Shown here piece after piece: positions 1 through 6,766 of a stretch of 15,280 bases of DNA. Both the position numbers and the translations under genes were made by a program. The first letter of the stretch is position 1; each line of letters starts with the position of its first letter. The notes beneath the pieces were generated by a model. That model made no database searches, was not told the DNA's origin, and saw only the letters and a program-made list of their open reading frames with translations. Source of the stretch: Deltaproteobacteria bacterium (GTDB lineage Bacteria > Desulfobacterota > Desulfobacteria > Desulfobacterales > Desulfatibacillaceae); assembly GCA_019308705.1 (NCBI GenBank), contig JAFDHW010000013.1, positions 1 through 15,280 of the forward strand, written 5' to 3'.

Positions 1-110
1 TTCCTCCAATAATCAGACCGTCTTTGGCGCAAGACCCAAAAAACAGCTCCAACGGATTGAAAATAAAGAAAAATTCGATCTCGGGCAAAATTGCTCATGA
101 ATAATCCGGG
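1..110 (-). promoter_or_regulatory. AT-rich leader of a downstream gene outside the window
   Basis: This non-coding stretch follows the lpxJ-like stop codon. It is about 42% GC by hand count, far below the GC-rich genes beside it. On the minus strand it ends in GGAGGAA at positions 8-2, a strong Shine-Dalgarno sequence, so another minus-strand gene should start within a few bases beyond position 1. A possible sigma-70 promoter lies inside: TTGCCC at 88-83, a 17-nt spacer, and TATTTT at 65-60, each matching 4 of 6 consensus bases. I see no GC stem followed by a T-run, so no intrinsic terminator ends the lipid A operon here. What the downstream gene is cannot be seen; waaA, lpxK, msbA or an insertion sequence transposase are all possible. 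Confidence 0.4.
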
Positions 111-113
111 TTA
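96..113 (-). repeat. 18-bp repeat, left copy (inverted relative to right copy)
   Basis: On the minus strand this reads TAACCCGGATTATTCATG. It is identical to the plus strand at 14506-14523, and the match stops at both flanks. The first three bases are the TAA stop of the lpxJ-like gene. The motif contains ATTATTCATG, most of a palindrome centred on CATG (ATTATTCATGAATAAT), as seen in many dispersed bacterial repeats and some insertion sequence ends. An 18-bp match is not expected by chance in a window of this size. Confidence 0.7.
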
Positions 114-818
114 AGGCGTCTGGAGCCCGAAATGGCGGTCTGCGGTGAGGGTGATGCGGTTCAGTTCGCGCTCCAAGGCCCTGCGCTTTTCTTCCATCTG
201 CGGCCGGTCGAGGTCCGGCGGCACCTCCAGGACATTGCCGAACACCAGCAGGCAGTCGGAAAACGGCTTGGGCACGATGAACCGGTCCCAGGATTTGGTC
301 ACCCAGCGCCTGCGCGCGGAGTAGGTGGCCGGGATGATGGGATACCCCGTTCTCCTGGCCAGGGCGATGACCCCCGGCTGCACCTTGTAGCGCGGGCCCT
401 GGGGGCCGTCCGTGGCGAACGCCGCCGGCTGGTCCTTCTGCATGAGCCTTCTGGTCATGACGTCCATGGCGTCGGACCCGCCCCGGGTGGAGGAGCCCCG
501 CACCGGGTGGTGCCCCCGAGCCTTTATCACCTGGGCGATGAGCTCGCCGTCCGTGGACCGGCTCACCATGCACAGCCCCCCCCAGTTCTTGAACGTGTGG
601 GCGAATATCAGGAGCCGGGAGTGCCAGAAGGCGATGATGAACCGCCGTGAGAGCATGATGTCCGCCACCGGGCCCCAGTCCATGGCGCGCACCTTCCAGG
701 TGCGGCCCAAGGCCGCAATGAGCGCTCCACCGGCAACCCCCACCAACCGGTACCTGGCATGGGGCCGGATTTCCCACTGGTCCGAGGGGAGCGTGCTGTA
801 ATAATCCTTTTTTCCCAC
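111..818 (-). CDS. lpxJ: DUF374 lysophospholipid acyltransferase-like protein, probable lipid A secondary acyltransferase
   Basis: A 235-residue protein of the DUF374 acyltransferase family. Members characterised in epsilon-proteobacteria (LpxJ of Helicobacter and Campylobacter) add a secondary acyl chain to lipid A. Visible family motifs are WHSRLL at residues 65-70 (His66 the likely catalytic base), SRSTDGELI at 86-94, RGSSTRGG at 107-114, and the TDGPQGPR...G block at 136-149. A hydrophobic stretch near residues 24-38 suggests association with the inner membrane. The start is GTG, preceded by AGGCGG about 6 nt upstream. It lies 50 nt after lpxB, with a GC hairpin in the gap, and is the last gene of the operon in view. 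The name lpxJ rests on family and position; some DUF374 proteins may have other acyl acceptors. Confidence 0.8.
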   Translation of the reverse strand: MGKKDYYSTLPSDQWEIRPHARYRLVGVAGGALIAALGRTWKVRAMDWGPVADIMLSRRFIIAFWHSRLLIFAHTFKNWGGLCMVSRSTDGELIAQVIKARGHHPVRGSSTRGGSDAMDVMTRRLMQKDQPAAFATDGPQGPRYKVQPGVIALARRTGYPIIPATYSARRRWVTKSWDRFIVPKPFSDCLLVFGNVLEVPPDLDRPQMEEKRRALERELNRITLTADRHFGLQTP

Positions 819-833
819 GTTGTCCGCCTTTTG

Positions 834-850
834 CGGCCGCGGCGCGGCCG
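834..850 (-). other. Intercistronic hairpin between lpxB and lpxJ
   Basis: A perfect 7-bp all-GC stem (CGGCCGC / GCGGCCG) with a 3-nt loop. It lies in the 50-nt gap between the lpxB stop and the GTG start of lpxJ. No U-tract follows it on the transcript (CAAAAGGCGG follows), so it is not a classical intrinsic terminator. It could stabilise the upstream message, mark a processing site, or modulate lpxJ translation by sitting just before its ribosome binding site. Confidence 0.5.
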
Positions 851-868
851 GTGTTCCATCCGAAAAAA

Positions 869-1981
869 CTACCTTTTCAACAGTTCCAAGGCCAGTTTCG
901 CGGCCCTGGCCGAGGCCCCGGGGCCGCCCACCAGGGACCGAACCTCGTCTAAGCCACGTCTCACTTCGGCGAGCTTTTCCGGGTTTTGCAGCCAGTCGCA
1001 GGCGATGTCCGCCACCGCCCGGGGCGTGGCCCGGCCCTGGATGAGCTCCGGCACCACGGCCCGCCGGGCGATGAGGTTGGGCAGGCCGATGAAATCCACC
1101 CGGATGAGCGCTTTTGCCACGGCAAAGCTTATGGCGGAAAGCCGGTACAGGATGATCATGGGCAGCCCGGCCAGGGCCGCCTCCAGGGTCACGGTGCCGG
1201 ACACGGTGAGCGCCATGTCCGCCCGGGAAAACACCTCGGCCGCGTCCTGGACGAGCCGGACGCCCGGAAGCTTGCCTTTTTTCTCCGCCTCCTGGATGAA
1301 ACCCCTTACGTACTCTTCCTCGATGTCCGGAGCCCGGGCCAGGAGAAACTCCACGCCGGGGATCCTTCCGCCGATGATCCGGGCGGCGTCCAGGAGGATG
1401 GGCAGGTGCCGGGAAACCTCGCCCGGCCGGCTGCCGGGCAAAAGCCCCACCAGGGGGTGTTCCCCGGGGGGCTGCTTCTCCGGCAGCCGGGCGGCCCAGT
1501 CGGCCAGGGGGTGGCCCACGTACTCGGCGTCTATGCCGTGCTCCTTGTAGAACGCCTCCTCAAAGGGCAAAATCACCGCCATCTTGTCCACCATGCGGCG
1601 GATCTTCTTTACCCGCGACCGCCTCCAGGCCCACACCTGGGGAGAGATGTAATAGAGGACCGGCACGTTAAGCCGGCTGGCGTACCCGGCCACCCGGAAG
1701 TTGAAGTCCGGGAAATCCACCAGGATGAGCAGGTCCGGGGCCATGCTCTTGAGCATTTCCCCGGCGGTCCACAGGGCGCTTAGGATGCCGCCGAACCGGG
1801 CGGCGATCTCGGTCAGGCCCACCACGGAGACGTCTTTGGTGCGGGCGAACAGGCGCACGCCCTCGGCTTCCATGCGGCCCCCGCCGATGCCGAAGCAGAA
1901 CACGTCCGGGACCGTGTCCTTCAAGGCCCGGACCAGCCGGGCGGCGTGGTGGTCGCCCGAAGCCTCGCCGGCCACGATCAT
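869..1981 (-). CDS. lpxB: Lipid-A-disaccharide synthase
   Basis: A GT19 glycosyltransferase that joins 2,3-diacylglucosamine-1-phosphate (lipid X) to UDP-2,3-diacylglucosamine to give the lipid A disaccharide, acting at the cytoplasmic face of the inner membrane. Numbered from the ATG (370 residues), it shows GEASGD at 5-10, VDFPDFN with the conserved acidic residues at 88-94, ISPQVWAW at 112-119, LLPGSRPGEV at 180-189 (sugar-nucleotide binding) and SGTVTLE at 261-267. The ATG at 1981 is the conservative start, but it has no clear Shine-Dalgarno and truncates the first beta strand. A CTG at 2017 overlaps the upstream stop as CTGA, is preceded by GGGAAGGGGG, and would give 382 residues, the E. 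coli LpxB length; it may be the true start. The gene follows the dehydrogenase directly and ends 50 nt before lpxJ. Confidence 0.95.
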   Translation of the reverse strand: MIVAGEASGDHHAARLVRALKDTVPDVFCFGIGGGRMEAEGVRLFARTKDVSVVGLTEIAARFGGILSALWTAGEMLKSMAPDLLILVDFPDFNFRVAGYASRLNVPVLYYISPQVWAWRRSRVKKIRRMVDKMAVILPFEEAFYKEHGIDAEYVGHPLADWAARLPEKQPPGEHPLVGLLPGSRPGEVSRHLPILLDAARIIGGRIPGVEFLLARAPDIEEEYVRGFIQEAEKKGKLPGVRLVQDAAEVFSRADMALTVSGTVTLEAALAGLPMIILYRLSAISFAVAKALIRVDFIGLPNLIARRAVVPELIQGRATPRAVADIACDWLQNPEKLAEVRRGLDEVRSLVGGPGASARAAKLALELLKR

Positions 1982-2013
1982 GACCGAAGGCCGTTCTGGA
2001 GAGGCGGGTGTGG

Positions 2014-2961
2014 TCAGCGCGGGGCCCCCTTCCCGATCTTCTTCAGCACCTCCAGGGCGCAGGCCAGGGCCTGGCGGCCCACCGGCCCGTTCACCTCGGG
2101 CGCCTCCCGCTTCTTCACGCTGTGTACAAAGGCGGCGATCTCGTCCGCCAAGGCGTCCGCCTGGCCAAAGGTGCGCTCCTCCACGTCCAGGGCCGGGAGC
2201 CCGTTTCCGGCCGCGGCCCCGGATTTCCTGGAGCAGCGGAACCGCCGGCTGATGAAGTCCACCTCCAGGTAGGCTTCCTTGCCAAAGACCCGAATCTCCC
2301 GCCGGTCCTCCGGGGCAAGGCGGCTGGCGGTCAAGGACGCCACACAGCCGTTTTCCATCTCCAGAAAGGCGTTGGCCACGTCCACGGAATCCGTGAGCAC
2401 CGCCGAGCCTCCGGCCTTCACGCGTTTCACCCCGCACCCGGCCAGGGCGCAGCAGATGTCGAGGTCGTGGATCATGAGGTCCAGGACCACGGACACGCCC
2501 ACGGCACGGGGCTTGAACGTGGAGAGCCTGCGCGCCTCGATGAACCGGGGTTTCACCCCGGCCTGCCTCAGCGCCCGCACCGCGGGGTTGAACCGCTCCA
2601 GGTGTCCCACCTGCATGATGAGCCCCCGGCTCTCGGCCAGCTCCACCAGGGCGTCGGCCTCCTCCAGGGTGGTGGTCATGGGCTTTTCCAGAAGCACGTC
2701 GCAGCCCGCCTCCAGGAAATCCCTGGCCACCGGGTAGTGCATCAGGGTGGGCACCACCACGGACACCGCGTCCACCCTGCCCAAAAGCTCCTTGTGGCTG
2801 GAAAAGGCGCGGGTGCGGGCTTCTTTGGCCGCGGCTCCGGCCGCTGCGGGGTCCACGTCCGCCACGCCCACCAGGTCCACGCCTTCGAGGGCCGCGTACT
2901 TCTGGGCGTGGAACCGCCCCAGGTAGCCCGTCCCGATCACCGCCACGCGAAGGTTTCCCAT
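2014..2961 (-). CDS. Gfo/Idh/MocA family dehydrogenase, GnnA-like UDP-GlcNAc 3-dehydrogenase candidate
   Basis: A 315-residue NAD(P)-dependent sugar oxidoreductase. The Rossmann motif VIGTGYLG is at residues 8-15, the EKP motif with catalytic Lys93 at 92-94, and Asp161 and His165 in DLMIH match the Asp/His pair and spacing of the inositol dehydrogenase family. It lies between lpxI and lpxB. In Acidithiobacillus gnnA and gnnB sit between lpxA and lpxB and make UDP-GlcNAc3N, which gives amide-linked acyl chains at position 3 of lipid A. Here no GnnB-type aminotransferase is in the window, so the product could be a 3-keto sugar handed to a partner elsewhere, or the substrate may differ. The ATG start lies 2 nt after the lpxI TAG, with a GGAAGGGG purine tract upstream. 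Family assignment is firm; the GnnA role is inferred from position. Confidence 0.85.
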   Translation of the reverse strand: MGNLRVAVIGTGYLGRFHAQKYAALEGVDLVGVADVDPAAAGAAAKEARTRAFSSHKELLGRVDAVSVVVPTLMHYPVARDFLEAGCDVLLEKPMTTTLEEADALVELAESRGLIMQVGHLERFNPAVRALRQAGVKPRFIEARRLSTFKPRAVGVSVVLDLMIHDLDICCALAGCGVKRVKAGGSAVLTDSVDVANAFLEMENGCVASLTASRLAPEDRREIRVFGKEAYLEVDFISRRFRCSRKSGAAAGNGLPALDVEERTFGQADALADEIAAFVHSVKKREAPEVNGPVGRQALACALEVLKKIGKGAPR

Positions 2962-2963
2962 GG

Positions 2964-3812
2964 CTATTCCGCCGCCCCTTCCAGGCCCACGATGCATATG
3001 CCGGCCTCGTCCGCCAGGCGGACCATTTCCTCCTTGTCGAACACCACGGTGGCCCCCGCCTCCACGGCCAGGACCGAAGCGCCGGCGGCCATCATGCTGC
3101 GGATGGTCTGCACGCCCACGGCGGGCAGGTCGAAGCGTTCGTCCTGGATGGGCTTTTTCACCTTGACCACGCAGGCGCCCGCGGCCCCCAGCTCCCCGGC
3201 CCGGCGGATGGCGGCGTCCGTGCCCTCGATGGCCTCCACGGCCACCACCGTGCCCTTGGCCACCACCAGGCACTGGCCCACGTCCAGCTCGCCGATCTTC
3301 TTGGCCAGGTCAAAGCCCAGGGCTGCGTCCGCCCTTTGTTCCTCCGCAAGCGGCAGCTTCGTCCACACCCCTGGGGGGGCCAGGAGCTCGGGCACAAGCC
3401 AGGTGGGCGCGCGCACGGCGATGCCGTGCTCTTCCAGCACCGATGCGAACCCGCGCAGGGCGTGGTCGTCGGCCGTGTGGGCCAGCCTCTCCAAAAGCGC
3501 GACGGCAAGCTCGTCGGGCTTGAAGTAATCCGGGGAGAACAGCTTGGCCTTGGTGACGCCCCCGGCCATGACCGCCTGGTTTACGCCGTGGGACCGGAAA
3601 AACTCGATGATCTTGCCAAGCTCGCCCACGTGCACCGGGCAAAGTTTCTCCACCAGGGGCAAGAGCTCGTCCTCGTCGGCCTCGCCCTTGTGGGCCGCGG
3701 CATACACGGCCATGCCCCTGTCGCGGGCTGCGCGGGAAAAAACAACGGGGAACATGCCGTTCCCCGCCACCAGGCCCACCCGCCCCGGCGCTTTCTCCTG
3801 GTTTTCGTGCAT
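2964..3812 (-). CDS. lpxI: UDP-2,3-diacylglucosamine pyrophosphatase LpxI
   Basis: A 282-residue member of the LpxI (DUF1009) family, which hydrolyses UDP-2,3-diacylglucosamine to lipid X plus UMP in bacteria that lack LpxH. The N-terminal GLVAGNGMFP (13-22) is the family opening. MAGGVTKAKLF (82-92) and the KKPIQDERFDLPAVG signature (219-233) are present; the latter covers the region of the Asp (D225 in Caulobacter) shown to be essential. I chose the ATG at 3812 because GAGG stands 8 nt upstream; a TTG at 3842 would add ten unconvincing residues. It lies 40 nt after lpxA, a gap that holds a short palindrome (3838-3848), and its TAG is 2 nt before the dehydrogenase gene. No lpxH-like phosphoesterase is in the window. 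Confidence 0.93.
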   Translation of the reverse strand: MHENQEKAPGRVGLVAGNGMFPVVFSRAARDRGMAVYAAAHKGEADEDELLPLVEKLCPVHVGELGKIIEFFRSHGVNQAVMAGGVTKAKLFSPDYFKPDELAVALLERLAHTADDHALRGFASVLEEHGIAVRAPTWLVPELLAPPGVWTKLPLAEEQRADAALGFDLAKKIGELDVGQCLVVAKGTVVAVEAIEGTDAAIRRAGELGAAGACVVKVKKPIQDERFDLPAVGVQTIRSMMAAGASVLAVEAGATVVFDKEEMVRLADEAGICIVGLEGAAE

Positions 3813-3852
3813 TTCCAAAACCTCGGGGATTCCGGTCGGCAACTTGCCCCGG

Positions 3853-4650
3853 TCACCATACCTGGCTTCCAGACCTGCGGCTTCTGGCGACCCCGCGGGT
3901 GGAGGACTCCAGGAATTCCAGGAACTTCTCCACCTCCGGCAGCTGGTCCACCTGGGCCCGGACCCGGGTGATGGCCTCGTTCAACGTCAGGCCGATGCGG
4001 AACACGATGCGGTAGGCGCGCTTCAACGCGTCCATGGTTTCTTCGGAAAACCCGTGGCGCCTTAAGCCCACCTTGTTCAGCCCATGGAGCACGGCGCGGT
4101 CGCCCGCGGCGATGACAAAGGGCGGGATGTCCTTGGCCACGGCGGACTTGCCGCCCACGAACGCGTAGTCGCCCACGCGGCAGAATTGGTGGATGGCCGC
4201 CAGCCCGCCAACGGTGGCGTAGTCGCCCACGGTGATGTGGCCGGCCAAGGTGGCGTTGTTGGCGAAGAACACGCCCTTTCCGGTCAGGCAGTCGTGGGCT
4301 ATGTGGGTGTAGGCCATGAGGTAGTTGTCCGGCCCCACGGAGGTTATGCCGCCGCCGAACGCGGTGCCCCGGTGCACGGTGACGAACTCCCGCACCACGG
4401 TGTTGTCCCCGATCTTCACCCAGCTTTCCTCCCCCGCGAATTTCACGGACTGGGGGATGCCGCCTACGGCCGCGTGGTGAAAGATGCGGCAGTTTTTGCC
4501 GATTTCCGTGAACGCACCCACCACGGTGTGCGCGCCGATGGTGGTGCCCGCGCCCACGCGTACGTTGTCCTCGATGACCGCGTAGGGACCCACGGTCACG
4601 CCGTCTTCCAGTTTCGCCCCTTTGTCCACCAGGGCGGTGGGGTGAATCAT
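3853..4650 (-). CDS. lpxA: Acyl-ACP--UDP-N-acetylglucosamine O-acyltransferase
   Basis: A 265-residue left-handed beta-helix acyltransferase that starts lipid A synthesis by moving a 3-hydroxyacyl chain from ACP to position 3 of UDP-GlcNAc in the cytoplasm. Hexapeptide repeats run from residue 1 to about 175, followed by the helical C-terminal domain. IAHDC holds catalytic His119 (E. coli His125), and HQFC is at 154-157. Gly167 in FVGG aligns with E. coli Gly173, the residue that sets a long (about C14) acyl chain. The ATG at 4650 is preferred over an in-frame TTG at 4665 because GGAG lies 9 nt upstream and the protein then begins with the typical MIHPTA. The fabZ stop is 5 nt upstream, pointing to translational coupling. 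Confidence 0.96.
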   Translation of the reverse strand: MIHPTALVDKGAKLEDGVTVGPYAVIEDNVRVGAGTTIGAHTVVGAFTEIGKNCRIFHHAAVGGIPQSVKFAGEESWVKIGDNTVVREFVTVHRGTAFGGGITSVGPDNYLMAYTHIAHDCLTGKGVFFANNATLAGHITVGDYATVGGLAAIHQFCRVGDYAFVGGKSAVAKDIPPFVIAAGDRAVLHGLNKVGLRRHGFSEETMDALKRAYRIVFRIGLTLNEAITRVRAQVDQLPEVEKFLEFLESSTRGVARSRRSGSQVW

Positions 4651-4655
4651 CGGGT

Positions 4656-5093
4656 TTATCTCCAAACCGCCATGAGCTGAGCCTGAGCCGTCAGAACGCC
4701 GTCCACGGTGGCGCGGCCCTCCATGCGCATGGCGCGCTTTCTTTGTTGTTTCAGGACAAGGTCCAACAAAAGCTGGTCCCCCGGCACCACGGGCCTGCGG
4801 AACCGAACCTCATCCATGCCGCTGAAGTAGATGATGGACCCGGGCTCCCGGTCCGGGTTGGAGGCAAAGGCCAGGATGCCGCCGGCCTGGGCCATGGCCT
4901 CCAAGATGAGCACCCCGGGCATGATGGGCTCGGCCGGAAAATGCCCGTTGAAAAACGGTTCGTTTATCGTGACGTTCTTCAGGCCCCGCACGGACTCCCC
5001 CGGGACCAGGTCCACGATGCGGTCCACCAGGAGAAACGGGTAGCGGTGAGGCAGGTACTCCATGATCCCGCGGATGTCAAAGGGAAGTTCCAT
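4656..5093 (-). CDS. fabZ: 3-hydroxyacyl-[ACP] dehydratase FabZ
   Basis: A 145-residue hot-dog-fold dehydratase that converts 3-hydroxyacyl-ACP to trans-2-enoyl-ACP in fatty acid synthesis, drawing on the same hydroxyacyl-ACP pool that LpxA and LpxD use. [12 protein letters not shown] is at residues 14-25. The catalytic pair is His51 (in FFNGHFP) and Glu65 (in [10 protein letters not shown]), with the 14-residue spacing of the family. The ATG start is supported by GGAGG at 5104-5100, 6 nt upstream. The gene overlaps the end of lpxD by 17 nt, and its TAA is 5 nt before the lpxA ATG. The order lpxD-fabZ-lpxA is the classic arrangement. Confidence 0.97.
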   Translation of the reverse strand: MELPFDIRGIMEYLPHRYPFLLVDRIVDLVPGESVRGLKNVTINEPFFNGHFPAEPIMPGVLILEAMAQAGGILAFASNPDREPGSIIYFSGMDEVRFRRPVVPGDQLLLDLVLKQQRKRAMRMEGRATVDGVLTAQAQLMAVWR

Positions 5094-6120
5094 GGCCGCC
5101 CTCCAGGTCCCGGACTTTCTTCTCCAGGGCCTTCAACCGGTTGTGGATATCCGGAAGCCGCTTGATGAGCCGGGTGACCCTGAGCCACACCCTGTGGGGA
5201 ATGGCCGGGGTGCCGGAGACCATCTGCCCGCCGGCTAGGTCCTCCCCCACGCCCGCCTGGGCGCCCACCATGGTGAAATCCCCCACCGTGAGGTGGTCGG
5301 CCAGGCCCGCCTGGCCGAGGATCACACAGTTTCTGCCGATCTTCGTGCTGCCGGAAATGCCGCATTGGGCGACCAATACCGTGGCCTCGCCCACGGTGAC
5401 GTTGTGGGCCACGTGGACCAGGTTGTCGGTCTTCACCCCGTTTCCGATGACCGTGGCGCCGAAGGTGGCCCGGTCGATGGCGCAATTGGCCCCGATCTCC
5501 ACGTCGTCGCCGATTTGCACGGTGCCGGTCTGGGGCACCTTGAACATGCGGCCGTCCTCGCCCGTGGCGTAGCCGAACCCGTCGGACCCGATGACCGCGC
5601 CCGAGTGGACGATGACCCGGCTGCCCAGGGCGCAGCCCCAGCCGATGACCGCGTTGGCGCGGATGATCACGTCGTCGCCCAGGACCACGTTGTCCTCCAC
5701 CACGGCGTTGGGGCCCACGGTGAGGCGGTGTCCGGCGGTGACGTTGTTTCCGATGACCGCGCCCGGGGCGATGGAGGGATCATCCCCGCAGGCGAATCCC
5801 ACCCCCACGGAGGCCGCGGGATGGACGCCCGGGGCCTGGACGGGCGGTGAAAAGAACAAGCCCACGACCCTGGCGAAAGCCAGGCGTGGGTTGTCCGCCC
5901 TCAAGAGGGGAACGCCGGCCGGGGGAGCGTCTTTGCCCACGATGACCGCCGAGGCCCGGGTGTCCCCGATCCTTTTCACCAGCTTTTTGTCCGCCGCCAG
6001 GGTGATCTGGCCGGGACCCGCCTCGTCAAAAGGAGCCGCGCCGGTGATGGAAAGGCCGGGGTCCTTGGCGTCCACCGTGCACCCCGCGGCTTGGGCGATG
6101 TGCTCCAGAGTCCTTGCCAT
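5077..6120 (-). CDS. lpxD: UDP-3-O-acylglucosamine N-acyltransferase
   Basis: A 347-residue acyltransferase that adds the second, N-linked 3-hydroxyacyl chain to UDP-3-O-acylglucosamine in the cytoplasm. The N-terminal uridine-binding domain (about 1-95) contains the typical [16 protein letters not shown] block. The left-handed beta-helix of hexapeptide repeats covers about 98-310, with catalytic His239 in VAHN, the same number as in E. coli. A C-terminal helix from about 315 ends in a short charged coil ([12 protein letters not shown]). The start ATG is 5 nt after the ompH TAA; no good Shine-Dalgarno is visible, so translation probably depends on coupling to ompH. The 3' end overlaps fabZ. 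Confidence 0.97.
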   Translation of the reverse strand: MARTLEHIAQAAGCTVDAKDPGLSITGAAPFDEAGPGQITLAADKKLVKRIGDTRASAVIVGKDAPPAGVPLLRADNPRLAFARVVGLFFSPPVQAPGVHPAASVGVGFACGDDPSIAPGAVIGNNVTAGHRLTVGPNAVVEDNVVLGDDVIIRANAVIGWGCALGSRVIVHSGAVIGSDGFGYATGEDGRMFKVPQTGTVQIGDDVEIGANCAIDRATFGATVIGNGVKTDNLVHVAHNVTVGEATVLVAQCGISGSTKIGRNCVILGQAGLADHLTVGDFTMVGAQAGVGEDLAGGQMVSGTPAIPHRVWLRVTRLIKRLPDIHNRLKALEKKVRDLEGGHGTSL

Positions 6121-6125
6121 GGGCT

Positions 6126-6659
6126 TTATTTGCGCTTCTTGAAGACCTTGTTGTACTCGGTGATGACCCGGTCGGTGATGTCCGCGCCCTCGGGAATGTA
6201 CATGACACCCGCTTCGGCCCGCTCCAGGATCAGGGTGTAGCCTCCCCTTTTCCCGATCTCCTCCACCAGCTTGAAGACCTCGGTGCGGATCTCGTTGATG
6301 AGCCGGGCCTCCTGGCGTTTGAATTCCTCCATGTACTCCTGCTGGAGCTGCTTCAAGTCGTTGGTCTTGATGCGGAGTTCACGGGCCTTTTCCGTGTAGG
6401 CCTCCCGGCTCATGACCAGGGCTTGGCGGTCCAGCTCCTGCTTGAGCTCGTTGATCTCCTGGCCCTTCTTCTTGAGCGTGGCCTCCATCTCCTGCCCGCT
6501 CTGCTGGATCTTCACGGCCGCGTCCTTGCCCGCCAGCGAGGTGTCCAGGATGCGCTGCAGGTCCACCAGGCCGATCTTGGCCACGTCCGCCGCGTAGGCG
6601 GCGCTCGTGCCAAACACAAGAAAAACCAGCGCGCAGACGGCCATCCACTTTTTGTGCAT
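6126..6659 (-). CDS. ompH: OmpH/Skp family periplasmic chaperone
   Basis: A 177-residue periplasmic chaperone expected to carry unfolded outer-membrane proteins to BamA. Residues 1-23 form a signal peptide (charged start, hydrophobic LVFLVFG core, cleavage after AYA). The mature protein begins with the family strand [11 protein letters not shown] (28-38). A long charged coiled coil (about 45-130) forms the tentacle arms, and the C-terminal strand block YTLILE is at 141-146. The start ATG was chosen for the signal peptide and for AAGGAG at 6672-6667, 7 nt upstream. It follows bamA after 107 nt that contain a strong hairpin, and is 5 nt ahead of lpxD. Confidence 0.94.
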   Translation of the reverse strand: MHKKWMAVCALVFLVFGTSAAYAADVAKIGLVDLQRILDTSLAGKDAAVKIQQSGQEMEATLKKKGQEINELKQELDRQALVMSREAYTEKARELRIKTNDLKQLQQEYMEEFKRQEARLINEIRTEVFKLVEEIGKRGGYTLILERAEAGVMYIPEGADITDRVITEYNKVFKKRK

Positions 6660-6677
6660 CGTCAGTCTCCTTGGGTT

Positions 6678-6696
6678 CGGGCGCGGAGCGCGCCCG
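6678..6696 (-). other. Strong intercistronic hairpin between bamA and ompH
   Basis: A perfect 8-bp GC stem (CGGGCGCG / CGCGCCCG) with the 3-nt loop CTC. It lies in the 107-nt gap after bamA, 5 nt before the AAGGAG ribosome binding site of ompH. On the transcript it is followed by AACCCAAGG, so there is no U-tract and it is unlikely to be an intrinsic terminator. It could be an RNA stabiliser or processing site that sets different levels of BamA and Skp. The rest of the gap (6697-6766) shows nothing recognisable. Confidence 0.55.
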
Positions 6697-6766
6697 GTTC
6701 GTGTATTCCGGGGAAACCGCCTGGGGGTCCTGCGGGCCGGGGCGGCGTCCGGCCAGATAGAACCGG

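Noticed and set aside
13..777. Minus-strand 254-codon open frame overlapping the lpxJ-like gene in another frame
   Set aside because: The lpxJ-like frame carries all DUF374 motifs, whereas this frame is Gly/Pro/Arg-rich and lacks any family signature.
2008..3528. Plus-strand open frame of 506 codons opposite the dehydrogenase and lpxI
   Set aside because: Shadow of the real genes caused by high GC at third codon positions; low-complexity composition and no recognisable motif.
4651..4665. TTG start for lpxA 15 nt upstream of the ATG
   Set aside because: The ATG has GGAG at a good distance and gives the standard LpxA N-terminus; the TTG start would overlap the fabZ end without a ribosome binding site.
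6678..6696. Intrinsic terminator after bamA
   Set aside because: The stem is strong but there is no U-tract after it, and ompH follows with its own ribosome binding site in a conserved bamA-ompH-lpxD order.
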